Of a stretch of DNA of 22,628 nucleotides, positions 1-6,975 are shown in pieces. The DNA lies in NCBI GenBank assembly GCA_003501385.1, contig DNPN01000226.1, forward strand, positions 6,571 to 29,198. Reading direction: 5' to 3'. Positions within the stretch are counted from its first letter, which is position 1. Each line of letters starts with the position of its first letter. Below the pieces are notes generated by a model. That model had not been told where the DNA came from. It saw only the letters and a list, made by a program, of their open reading frames with translations, and searched no databases. Made by a program: the position numbers and the translations under genes. Source of the DNA: Rhizobium sp. GTDB lineage: Bacteria; Pseudomonadota; Alphaproteobacteria; Rhizobiales; Rhizobiaceae.

Positions 1-319
1 CTTTTCCCTGACAAACTCTAATGTCAACTTTAATAGAAAAGAAACACAGTAGAGGCTAACGTTTCATCTGGCGTTTACGGTTGAATTCATTCATAAAACC
101 GCGCAAGAACATCGAATACGCATTGCTTTTGTTACTCGCAATAGATGAAAAATTAACAGCAATTAAAATCGAGAGTTTGTCACAGAAAAGCGACAACCGT
201 GTCTTTTCAAAAGAGACAAAATCCAAAAGAAACCGAAAATCTGTCTAGCTTAACATGAACCCGACAGATTTTCAGTCGCAATGCATGAACAAGCTGCATT
301 CCATCATCAGGACATTACC
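1..319 (+). promoter_or_regulatory. Non-coding region upstream of the chemotaxis receptor gene
   Basis: No convincing coding region is seen here. The stretch is AT-rich and should hold the promoter of the chemoreceptor gene that follows. Two inverted repeats are visible: a short hairpin at 201-217 (one T-G pair) and a perfect 11-bp inverted repeat at 235-245/263-273. I could not assign a confident -35/-10 pair. A possible Shine-Dalgarno AGGA lies at 309-312, before the ATG at 320. Confidence 0.4.
235..273 (+). repeat. 11-bp perfect inverted repeat in the chemoreceptor 5' region
   Basis: GAAAATCTGTC at 235-245 is exactly complementary to GACAGATTTTC at 263-273, with a 17-nt spacer. It ends 46 nt before the chosen ATG at 320. 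It could be an operator for a dimeric regulator or a stem-loop in the mRNA leader. There is no U-tract after it, so an intrinsic terminator is unlikely. Confidence 0.6.
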
Positions 320-2143
320 ATGAAATTCAGCATTTCATCGACAGTGACAGCCTGCGGCCTCATTCTGGCAATCGGCGTTGTCCTTACGCTGGCAACGGCC
401 ATGGGCACACTTCAACGCTTGAAGGTCAATGGTCCGGTTTACACACAGATCGTCGATAGCAAGGACTTGATTGCCGATATTTTGCCACCGCCGCTTTATG
501 TTGTTGAATCCTACTCGCTGGTCAGTGAAGCAGCGCTCCATCCAGATTTGGCGGACGCCAACCTTGAGCGCTTGAGAGTTTTAAAAAGCCAGTATCAGGA
601 ACGCCGCGACTATTGGAAAACATCAACACTGCCCGACGACATGAAGCAAAAGCTGCAATCGGACGTGCTTGTCAAAGGCGATGCGTTTTGGAAAATTCTG
701 GATGGGCTTGATCTTCGCTCGCTGTCCAATCGCGACAATCCCGCGGGAAAAGATCGGCTGACTGTGTTGAGAACTGCATTCCACATCCATGAAAAAGCCG
801 TGAACGAACTGGTGGACATGGGCAATGCCTATGGCAAGCTGAAAGAGACGGATGCCGCAGCTGAAGCCGCAAGACTGGAAAATGTCAGCTACGGCCTTGG
901 CGTTGCGCTGATTGTTCTGTCGCTTGGCTCGGTTTTCTTTGTCCGCCGCCGTGTGCTTCATCCTCTGGGTGGCATGACTGCAGCCATGACCACCATGGCC
1001 AACGGCAATCTGGAATCTGCACCACCCTATCTTGAGCGGCACGATGAAATTGGTGACATTGCCAAGGCGCTGGCCATTTTCCGCAATGCCGGGCTGGAAA
1101 AGCGTGATCTGGAAGACGAGGCCCAGTTATCCCGTGCCGCAGCCAGCGAACAGCGCCGAGTACGCGACGCTGAGCGCGCACAGGAAGCAGAAACCCTGCG
1201 GTTTGTGGTGGAAGAGTTGGGCGCGGGCCTACGCCGTCTGGCCGATTGCAACATTCGCATGGCGATCGATATGCCATTTGATCCACGTTTTGAGGGTTTG
1301 CGCGCCGATTTCAACAATTCCATCGCCATTTTCCAATCCACCTTGCAAAACGTGCTGGGAGAAACCACGCATCTGCAAACCAACAGCCGCGAAATGCGCG
1401 ATGCTTCGGACAATCTGGCAAAACGCACCGAGCAGCAGGCGGCAGCATTGGAAGAAACAGCAGCCGCGCTGGGGCAAGTGACATCCACCGTCAGCGCCTC
1501 CGCCAATCGCACCCGTGAGACCCGCAACCTGATCAAGGAAGCGCGGCAATGTGCCACCACCTCCTCCAGCGTCGTCAAAAATGCCGTAACGGCAATGGAA
1601 CGGATTGAATCGGCATCGTCCGAGATTGTCTCCATCATTGGTGTGATCGACGAAATTGCGTTTCAGACCAATCTGCTGGCACTCAATGCAGGCGTTGAAG
1701 CCGCCCGAGCCGGAGAAGCAGGCAAGGGTTTTGCCGTGGTTGCACAGGAAGTGCGCGAGCTGGCGCAGCGCTCTGCCGGTGCTGCGCGCCAGATTAAAAG
1801 CTTGATTGACCGCTCTGGCCGAGAAGTGGCCACGGGTGTGGAACTGGTTGGGGCCACCGGCGATGCTCTACAGCAGATTGGTGTGTTTGTCGCGGAGATT
1901 GACGACAATATCGACGCCATGGCCAATGCAGCAGAAGAACAGGCCGCTGGTCTTCAACAGATCAGCACATCTGTGCATAGCCTTGATCAAATGACCCAGC
2001 AGAATGCCGCCATGGTGGAAGAAACCAACGCCATCAGCCAGACCATTGCCGATGGTGCAGTAACGCTGGCGGCTCTTGTCAATCGCTTCCAACTGGCCGA
2101 AAATTCCCCGCGCCACAGCGTCAACGTCCAACGGGCAGCCTGA
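320..2143 (+). CDS. Methyl-accepting chemotaxis protein, membrane-bound
   Basis: This is a transmembrane chemoreceptor of 607 aa that passes ligand or energy signals to the CheA-CheW complex. An N-terminal membrane helix lies at about residues 7-28, followed by a periplasmic sensor region to about 187. A second helix at about 188-210 (VSYGLGVALIVLSLG) leads into an RRR-anchored HAMP linker and the cytoplasmic signalling domain. The hairpin tip is unmistakable near residue 443 (IDEIAFQTNLLALN, then VEAARAGEAGKGFAVVA). No CheR-tethering pentapeptide is seen at the C-terminus. I prefer the ATG at 320 because an AGGA precedes it and the membrane anchor then begins at once; an in-frame ATG at 281 would add 13 residues. 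The ligand cannot be read from sequence. The gene stands alone with no che genes nearby, and a strong terminator follows. Confidence 0.95.
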   Translation: MKFSISSTVTACGLILAIGVVLTLATAMGTLQRLKVNGPVYTQIVDSKDLIADILPPPLYVVESYSLVSEAALHPDLADANLERLRVLKSQYQERRDYWKTSTLPDDMKQKLQSDVLVKGDAFWKILDGLDLRSLSNRDNPAGKDRLTVLRTAFHIHEKAVNELVDMGNAYGKLKETDAAAEAARLENVSYGLGVALIVLSLGSVFFVRRRVLHPLGGMTAAMTTMANGNLESAPPYLERHDEIGDIAKALAIFRNAGLEKRDLEDEAQLSRAAASEQRRVRDAERAQEAETLRFVVEELGAGLRRLADCNIRMAIDMPFDPRFEGLRADFNNSIAIFQSTLQNVLGETTHLQTNSREMRDASDNLAKRTEQQAAALEETAAALGQVTSTVSASANRTRETRNLIKEARQCATTSSSVVKNAVTAMERIESASSEIVSIIGVIDEIAFQTNLLALNAGVEAARAGEAGKGFAVVAQEVRELAQRSAGAARQIKSLIDRSGREVATGVELVGATGDALQQIGVFVAEIDDNIDAMANAAEEQAAGLQQISTSVHSLDQMTQQNAAMVEETNAISQTIADGAVTLAALVNRFQLAENSPRHSVNVQRAA

Positions 2144-2145
2144 TA

Positions 2146-2177
2146 CAAAAATGGCGACCAGATGGTCGCCATTTTTG
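2146..2177. terminator. Bidirectional intrinsic terminator between the chemoreceptor and ompW genes
   Basis: A 14-bp perfect stem (2146-2159 with 2164-2177) closes a 4-nt AGAT loop. A-tract and T-tract segments lie within the outer stem, so it can end transcription on both strands. It sits 2 nt after the chemoreceptor stop and 19 nt after the stop of the convergent porin gene. Confidence 0.85.
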
Positions 2178-2196
2178 GTCTCAAGGATTGGACTGA

Positions 2197-2889
2197 TTAG
2201 AAGCGGTAGGTCACACCCGTACCAATCAGCCAAGGATCAAGCTTGGCGCTGCCCTTGACATTGGTGCCACCCACTGTGGCATCAAAGTCAGGCCGCAAGT
2301 AGAGCTTCTTCACATCGACGTTCAAGCCCCAATGCTTGTCGATCATATAGTCGAAACCAACCTGCAAGGCGGCACCAAAGGTGTTCTTAACATCGAGATT
2401 GGTTGCAGCTCCACGGGCAGATTGATTGTAGAACACGGTGTAATTGATGCCCGCGCCAACGTAAGGCCTGAAATTGCCAAAGTTGGTGAAGTGATATTGC
2501 AGGGTCAGGGTTGGTGGCAAAAGCCAAGTCTTGCCGAGCGTGCCAAGGCTTGCAATCGAGCCCTTGCCGCTGATCTTGGACGATGTTGTGCCCAAAATCA
2601 GTTCAGCCGCAATATTGTCGGTGAAGAAATAGCTGAAGTCCACTTCCGGAATCACGCTATCGCTGGAAGACAGGCTGGAGCCTGCGATGCCATCAACCGA
2701 CCCCTTGTCTCTCGTGACAACGCCCAGCGCCCGCACACGCACCTGCCATGGGCTCTGGGGTGTCAGGGGCGATTCAGCCTCGGGGGCCTTGGTCACAGGT
2801 GAAAGATCGGCAGCCGACACGATGGGGGCAGCACAGGCTGTGGCTGCGAGAATGACGGCTGACAGGCGCAAGGTCCGCTTCAATGACAT
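2197..2889 (-). CDS. ompW: OmpW family outer-membrane beta-barrel protein
   Basis: This is a predicted OmpW-type eight-stranded barrel of 230 aa in the outer membrane, a family linked to passage of small hydrophobic molecules and to stress. The N-terminus is a signal peptide (MSLKRTLRLSAVILAATACA, then an Ala-rich cleavage region before ADLSP). The mature part opens with PWQVRVRALGV and alternates strands and turns, with FRPYVGAGINY and the terminal aromatic of GVTYRF typical of the family. The ATG at 2889 is chosen because AGGAGA precedes it and the signal peptide starts there; the longer in-frame extension is not signal-like. An FNR/FixK-like box lies about 86 nt upstream, and OmpW of enteric bacteria is known to respond to FNR. 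Confidence 0.9.
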   Translation of the reverse strand: MSLKRTLRLSAVILAATACAAPIVSAADLSPVTKAPEAESPLTPQSPWQVRVRALGVVTRDKGSVDGIAGSSLSSSDSVIPEVDFSYFFTDNIAAELILGTTSSKISGKGSIASLGTLGKTWLLPPTLTLQYHFTNFGNFRPYVGAGINYTVFYNQSARGAATNLDVKNTFGAALQVGFDYMIDKHWGLNVDVKKLYLRPDFDATVGGTNVKGSAKLDPWLIGTGVTYRF

Positions 2890-3243
2890 TGTAGTCTCTC
2901 CTGATAATCGATTGCGCAACAGGAACACCCGCCGCACTATGACCAGACTATTCACAACCGCTGGGATTTTTCCCTTGAGATAAATCAATATTGTAACAAA
3001 CTCTGATGTGGAAAGGGCATGCTTTTGCACCCTGTTGCTGCTTTGCATCACTTCATTTGACAATTATCAAGAACGACAGCGCGCCTGCTCAGATCAACAA
3101 CTTGTGATGAGCAAATCACGCACCAAACATCATCCTGCTCTCTTGTGTCACGGAACTGATAAAAACCGCTCCTAAGCGTCATCAACAGTTCCAGGCGATG
3201 TCATTGCAGCACAGCCGGACTTTTCACAAAGAGGGACAACACC
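2890..3243. promoter_or_regulatory. Divergent intergenic region between ompW and the phosphoesterase gene
   Basis: This stretch of about 350 bases carries no convincing gene. It must hold the promoters of the two divergent genes. An FNR/FixK-type dyad is at 2975-2988. Near the phosphoesterase, GTCAT appears at 3178 and again at 3200, 22 bp apart, which weakly recalls the 11-bp spacing of Pho-box half-sites. An AGAGGGA ribosome-binding site lies just before the ATG at 3244. Confidence 0.5.
2975..2988 (-). promoter_or_regulatory. FNR/FixK-type box (TTGA-N6-TCAA) upstream of ompW
   Basis: The sequence TTGAG-ATAA-ATCAA matches the anaerobox consensus TTGAT-N4-ATCAA at nine of ten positions. It keeps both TTGA and TCAA half-sites with the exact 6-nt spacing. 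Its centre is about 92 nt before the ompW ATG. If it works as a class II site at -41.5, the transcript would start near 2940, and a weak TAGTCT -10 candidate sits at about the right place (2945-2950, minus strand). This is a motif match only. Confidence 0.5.
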
Positions 3244-4875
3244 ATGCTTCTTCATCCTCACCGCATGTCGCTCCAAACGGGCACCGCCGTTTTACTGGCA
3301 TCACTCTGTCTGAGCTCGCCCGGCCTGGCCGCGGCGCAGGAGACCAATACGGCAACGCCGATCAAGCATCTCGTGGTGGTTTTCCAGGAGAATGTCTCGT
3401 TCGACCATTATTTTGCCACCTACCCCAAAGCGGCCAATGTTGAGGGTGAGCCAGCGTTTACAGCGGCTCCAGAAACCCCAAAGGATATTGATACGCTGGC
3501 CAATGCCGGTCTGCTCGATAACAACCCGAACAAGACCAACGCTGCCAACGGCGCTGATGCGAGCGCCCCTTTCCGGCTTGATCGCACCCAGGCGGCCACC
3601 AATTCGCAAAACCACGGCTACACTGCCGAACAGGCGGCCTACAATAATTTTGCCATGGATCTTTTCCCGGCCAACACCGGACGCGGCACCAAGGGTGCTG
3701 CGGGTGCTTTCGGTACCAAGGGTCAGGTGATGGGCTATTATGACGGCAACACCGTCACCGCCTATTGGAACTATGCCCAGCATTTTGCCCTGAACGATCA
3801 TTCCTTCTCCACCAATTTCGGCCCATCCACTCCCGGTGCTGTCAACCTGATCTCCGGCCAGACCAATGGCATGAGCCTGCCGCCCGGCTATGCGCTGGAA
3901 AAGGATGGCACCTATTCCAAGGGCCGCGTGGTGCCGGATGGCAATGGCAACTGGACAATGATCAGCGACCTTGACCCCACCGGCGACGTTTGCTCGGAAG
4001 GCCAGACCGCATTGATGACCGGCCGCAACATTGGCGATATGCTCAATGACAAGGGCCTGACCTGGGGCTTTTTCGAAGGCGGCTTTGATCTGACCGTCAA
4101 GAACCCCAATGGCACCACCGGCTGCAAACGCGCCACCACCTCCACCATCACCAAGGTGGATCAGGTGGATTACATCCCCCACCACCAGCCGTTCCAATAC
4201 TACCCCTCCACGGCCAATCCCAAGCACATCCGCCCCAGTTCGGTGGATGTGATTGGCACAAGCAATGATGGCGGCGCAAACCACCAGTATGACATCAATG
4301 ATTTCTATGCCGTGCTGAAAAACGGCAATCTTCCTACTGTGAGCTTCCTGAAGGCCCCGGCCTATCAGGATGGCCATGCGGGCTATTCCGATCCGCTGGA
4401 CGAACAGGAATTTGTCGCGGATGTGGTCAACAAGGTGCAGCAGTCCAAGGATTGGAAAGACACAGCCGTTATCATTCTCTACGATGATTCCGATGGCTGG
4501 TATGACCACGCCCATCACGTCGTCAATCCTTCCAACATTCCGGTGAAGGGTTATGACGTGCTGAACGGTGCGGCTTGCGGCACCGGCACGCCCCTGCCCG
4601 GCGTCAATGGCCAGCCAGCGCAAGGCCGTTGCGGCTATGGCACACGTCAGCCTCTGTTGGTGCTGTCGCCTTATGCCAAGCAGAATTATGTCGATCACAC
4701 TGTGACCGATCAGACCTCCGTGATGCGCTTCATTGAAGACAACTGGATGGCGGGCCAGCGTCTGGGTGGCGGCTCGTTTGATGCCGTTGCTGGTTCTCTG
4801 AACGGCATGTTCGATTGGTCCAAGGCCAGCACCGACACGCTGATCCTTGACCCCAAGACCGGCCTCAAGGGCTAA
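3244..4875 (+). CDS. Secreted phosphoesterase (acid phosphatase/phospholipase C-like, AcpA type)
   Basis: This is a 543-aa exported hydrolase of the phosphoesterase family that includes bacterial phospholipases C and AcpA-type acid phosphatases (Pfam PF04185, from memory). It would release phosphate from organic esters in the periplasm or outside the cell. An N-terminal signal peptide ends near AAAQE. The family's first metal/nucleophile block is clear (VVVFQENVSFDHYF, residues about 42-55). The late block DDSDGWYDHAHH carries the acidic and histidine metal ligands. Length fits the single-domain secreted form without the C-terminal repeats of haemolytic PLCs. AGAGGGA precedes the chosen ATG; an in-frame ATG 7 codons later is possible. 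A cytochrome c peroxidase starts 22 nt after the stop, suggesting one transcript. Substrate preference is unknown. Confidence 0.88.
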   Translation: MLLHPHRMSLQTGTAVLLASLCLSSPGLAAAQETNTATPIKHLVVVFQENVSFDHYFATYPKAANVEGEPAFTAAPETPKDIDTLANAGLLDNNPNKTNAANGADASAPFRLDRTQAATNSQNHGYTAEQAAYNNFAMDLFPANTGRGTKGAAGAFGTKGQVMGYYDGNTVTAYWNYAQHFALNDHSFSTNFGPSTPGAVNLISGQTNGMSLPPGYALEKDGTYSKGRVVPDGNGNWTMISDLDPTGDVCSEGQTALMTGRNIGDMLNDKGLTWGFFEGGFDLTVKNPNGTTGCKRATTSTITKVDQVDYIPHHQPFQYYPSTANPKHIRPSSVDVIGTSNDGGANHQYDINDFYAVLKNGNLPTVSFLKAPAYQDGHAGYSDPLDEQEFVADVVNKVQQSKDWKDTAVIILYDDSDGWYDHAHHVVNPSNIPVKGYDVLNGAACGTGTPLPGVNGQPAQGRCGYGTRQPLLVLSPYAKQNYVDHTVTDQTSVMRFIEDNWMAGQRLGGGSFDAVAGSLNGMFDWSKASTDTLILDPKTGLKG

Positions 4876-4897
4876 CCACACAGACAGGACCGGATGC

Positions 4898-6232
4898 ATG
4901 AAACCCACCTTTAGACAATCCGGCCTGACATTCTCGGTGCTCGCGGGGCTTTGCCTCGCGGGTGCTGGTCTCAGCGCGGCTTCACAGGGTGAAAACCCGC
5001 CACCCCTCAGTGCCGTGGCCAAGCTGGGCAAGGCAATGTTTTACGATACCGCCCTGTCGGGCAGCGGCACCATGTCCTGCGCCAGTTGCCATGATCCCGC
5101 CCGCCACTATGCCCCCGCCAATGCACTGCCCGTACAACTTGGCGGCCCGCATCTGGATCAGCCAGGTATTCGCCCGCCGCCGAGCCTTGCCTATAAAATG
5201 GCAACACCAGCTTTTTCGGTTGGCGTCGAAAATTCGGCGGAAGAAGCCGCAGAAGCAGCCCCCATGGCCGAAGCCTCTGGCGTGGCACTTGCCAATCAGG
5301 CAACGCCCACCGCAGGCCCGGTTGCCGGACAACCTGTTGTGAAGGCTGACGCTCCGGCGGACAATGCCGTGCCGCAAGGCGGGATGTTCTGGGATGGGCG
5401 CGTGGATAGCCTTGAGGAACAGGCGCTTGGCCCGATGCTATCGCCATTTGAAATGGCCAATCACGATGAGGCCGATGTCTATCAGAAAATCAAAAAGGCC
5501 TATGGTGCGCAGCTTGAGGCCCTGTTTGGCGCTCAAGTGCTGCAAGACCAATCCATGACCCTCTCGGAGGTAGGGTTTGCGCTGGCGCGCTATCAGGTGG
5601 AAGCCCCGGATTTCCACCCCTATAGCAGCAAATTCGATGCCTATCTGCGCGGTCAGGTGCAGTTGAGCGATGCGGAAGCCCGTGGGCTCAAACTGTTTGA
5701 TGATCCCAAGAAGGGCAATTGTGCCTCTTGCCATCTGGACAAGATGACTGGCGATGGCCAGATGCCGAATTTGACCGATTATGAGTATGAAGCGCTTGGC
5801 GTGCCGCGCAATCCGGCCATTCCGGCCAATGCCGATCCGAAATTCTATGATCTCGGCATTTGCGGCCCCTTCCGGCAGGATGACTTTGCCAAACAACCGC
5901 AAAATTGCGGGTTGTTCAAAACCCCCACCTTGCGCAATGTGGCCGAGCGCAGCGTCTATTTCCACAATGGCGTTTACAAAACGCTGGAAGACGCCACCCG
6001 TTTTTATGTGGCCCGCGATACCGACCCGGCCAGCATTTACCCGAAAAAGCCGGATGGCAGCGTGGATAAATTCAACGACCTGCCGGACAGCTATAAGGGC
6101 AATATCGACGTGATTGATGCACCGATGGATCGCAAATTGGGCCAACCGCCAGCGCTGAATGAGGACGAAATCAAGGATGTCGTGGCCTTTTTGAAGACCC
6201 TCACCGACGGCTGGGATGCGCAAAAACCCTGA
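4898..6232 (+). CDS. Di-haem cytochrome c peroxidase family protein
   Basis: This is a periplasmic c-type cytochrome of 444 aa in the bacterial cytochrome c peroxidase/MauG family, which reduces peroxide with electrons from small cytochromes or carries out related oxidations. A signal peptide covers about residues 1-28. Two haem-binding CXXCH motifs are present: CASCH at 61-65 and CASCH at 275-279. Family blocks MFWDGRVDSLEEQALGP and PTLRNVAERSVYFHNGVY are also seen. Between TPAFSVG and GGMFWDGR lies an unusual Ala/Pro/Glu-rich stretch of about 45 residues (about 111-158) that looks like a flexible insertion. The start is taken at 4898 because AGGA precedes it and the signal peptide begins there. 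It follows the phosphoesterase by 22 nt and is probably co-transcribed. Whether it is a true H2O2 peroxidase or a MauG-like oxidase is open. Confidence 0.9.
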   Translation: MKPTFRQSGLTFSVLAGLCLAGAGLSAASQGENPPPLSAVAKLGKAMFYDTALSGSGTMSCASCHDPARHYAPANALPVQLGGPHLDQPGIRPPPSLAYKMATPAFSVGVENSAEEAAEAAPMAEASGVALANQATPTAGPVAGQPVVKADAPADNAVPQGGMFWDGRVDSLEEQALGPMLSPFEMANHDEADVYQKIKKAYGAQLEALFGAQVLQDQSMTLSEVGFALARYQVEAPDFHPYSSKFDAYLRGQVQLSDAEARGLKLFDDPKKGNCASCHLDKMTGDGQMPNLTDYEYEALGVPRNPAIPANADPKFYDLGICGPFRQDDFAKQPQNCGLFKTPTLRNVAERSVYFHNGVYKTLEDATRFYVARDTDPASIYPKKPDGSVDKFNDLPDSYKGNIDVIDAPMDRKLGQPPALNEDEIKDVVAFLKTLTDGWDAQKP

Positions 6233-6236
6233 ATCA

Positions 6237-6269
6237 GAAAAGCCCCTTCCAAGATGGAAAGGGCTTTTC
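6237..6269. terminator. Bidirectional terminator between the peroxidase and GNAT genes
   Basis: A 14-bp stem (6237-6250 with 6256-6269, one mismatch) has a 5-nt loop and AAAA/TTTT edges. It lies just after the peroxidase stop, and 40 nt beyond the stop of the convergent acetyltransferase gene. It could end both units. Confidence 0.75.
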
Positions 6270-6308
6270 CGGCCAACAGACTGGAGGTCATTGGGCTTAC
6301 AGGTTCAG

Positions 6309-6899
6309 TTAGGCCGCCTTGCGCTTGCTGGCCTGAGCAAGACGACGACCGGAGGCGGTGATCATGCCAGCCACGCCATCCAGCCAGCCGGGAACAAGTT
6401 CCAGTGCCAGAAAGCGATCACGGGCAAACGGGCCGGGCATCAGAAGATGCGCGGTCTTGGTGGCAAAGAAGCCGAAACGCTCATAGTAAGCGGCATCGCC
6501 CACCAGCAACACGGCACCATGGCCGCGTTGCTTGGCTTCCTGCAACACGGCGCGCATCAGGGCCGAACCAATGCCCTTGCCTTCCACCGTGCAATCGACG
6601 GCAAGCGGGCCAAGCAACAGCGCATCCACGGCATGGCCTTCCGCATTCACACCGGCTTCAATGTTCCACAGGCGCACGGTGCCGATCACATGACCCTTGC
6701 GATCACGCGCCACCAGTGCCAGCCCTTCGGCTGGAATGCGGCCACGGCGGATTTTTTCCGAGGATTTCTTGGTGCGCTCAGCGCCCATGACGCGGTCCAG
6801 CAGCGCTTCGCGTGCCACAACGTCAGAAGGGTTTTCAGCGTCAATTTTAAAGGTTGGCTGTGCAAAAAAAGCGCGCACGGTATTGAGAACAGCGGCCAT
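6309..6899 (-). CDS. GNAT family N-acetyltransferase (YhbS-like)
   Basis: This is a cytoplasmic acetyl-CoA-dependent acetyltransferase of 196 aa. The GNAT core spans about residues 20-160. LALVARDRKGHVIGTVRLW supplies central strands, LLGPLAVDCTVEGKGIGSALM (about 95-115) is the acetyl-CoA-binding motif A with its GxGxG turn, and VLLVGDAAYYERFGF (about 130-144) is the characteristic late block of the YhbS/COG3153 group. A perfect AGGAGGT stands before the ATG. It follows odc by 76 nt on the same strand, with a hairpin between, so the two may share a transcript; that context hints at an amine or polyamine-related substrate but does not prove it. The C-terminal tail (about 165-196) is basic. Confidence 0.88.
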   Translation of the reverse strand: MAAVLNTVRAFFAQPTFKIDAENPSDVVAREALLDRVMGAERTKKSSEKIRRGRIPAEGLALVARDRKGHVIGTVRLWNIEAGVNAEGHAVDALLLGPLAVDCTVEGKGIGSALMRAVLQEAKQRGHGAVLLVGDAAYYERFGFFATKTAHLLMPGPFARDRFLALELVPGWLDGVAGMITASGRRLAQASKRKAA

Positions 6900-6944
6900 C
6901 GTGACCTCCTATCCAAGGGAGTTTCCAAATATCTTGTTGTTTTT

Positions 6945-6969
6945 CCGTGCCGGGTTCAGACCGGCACGG
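6945..6969. repeat. GC-rich hairpin between odc and the GNAT gene
   Basis: CCGTGCCGG (6945-6953) pairs perfectly with CCGGCACGG (6961-6969) around a 7-nt loop, six nt beyond the odc stop. On the odc-sense strand the stem is followed by A residues, not U residues. It is therefore a poor terminator in that direction and may act in mRNA 3'-end protection or partial attenuation of the downstream gene. Confidence 0.6.
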
Positions 6970-6975
6970 TTTGGA

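Noticed and set aside
2332..2802. A 156-codon plus-strand frame opposite ompW
   Set aside because: It is antisense to a clear signal-peptide-bearing barrel protein and has no features of its own.
3301..5031. A long open frame (576 codons) on the minus strand opposite the phosphoesterase
   Set aside because: It mirrors the codon pattern of the real gene, has no ribosome-binding site and gives a repetitive Gly/Ile/His-rich product with no family features.
5438..6223. A 261-codon minus-strand frame opposite the cytochrome c peroxidase
   Set aside because: The plus strand has two haem motifs and family blocks; the minus-strand product has no recognisable domain.
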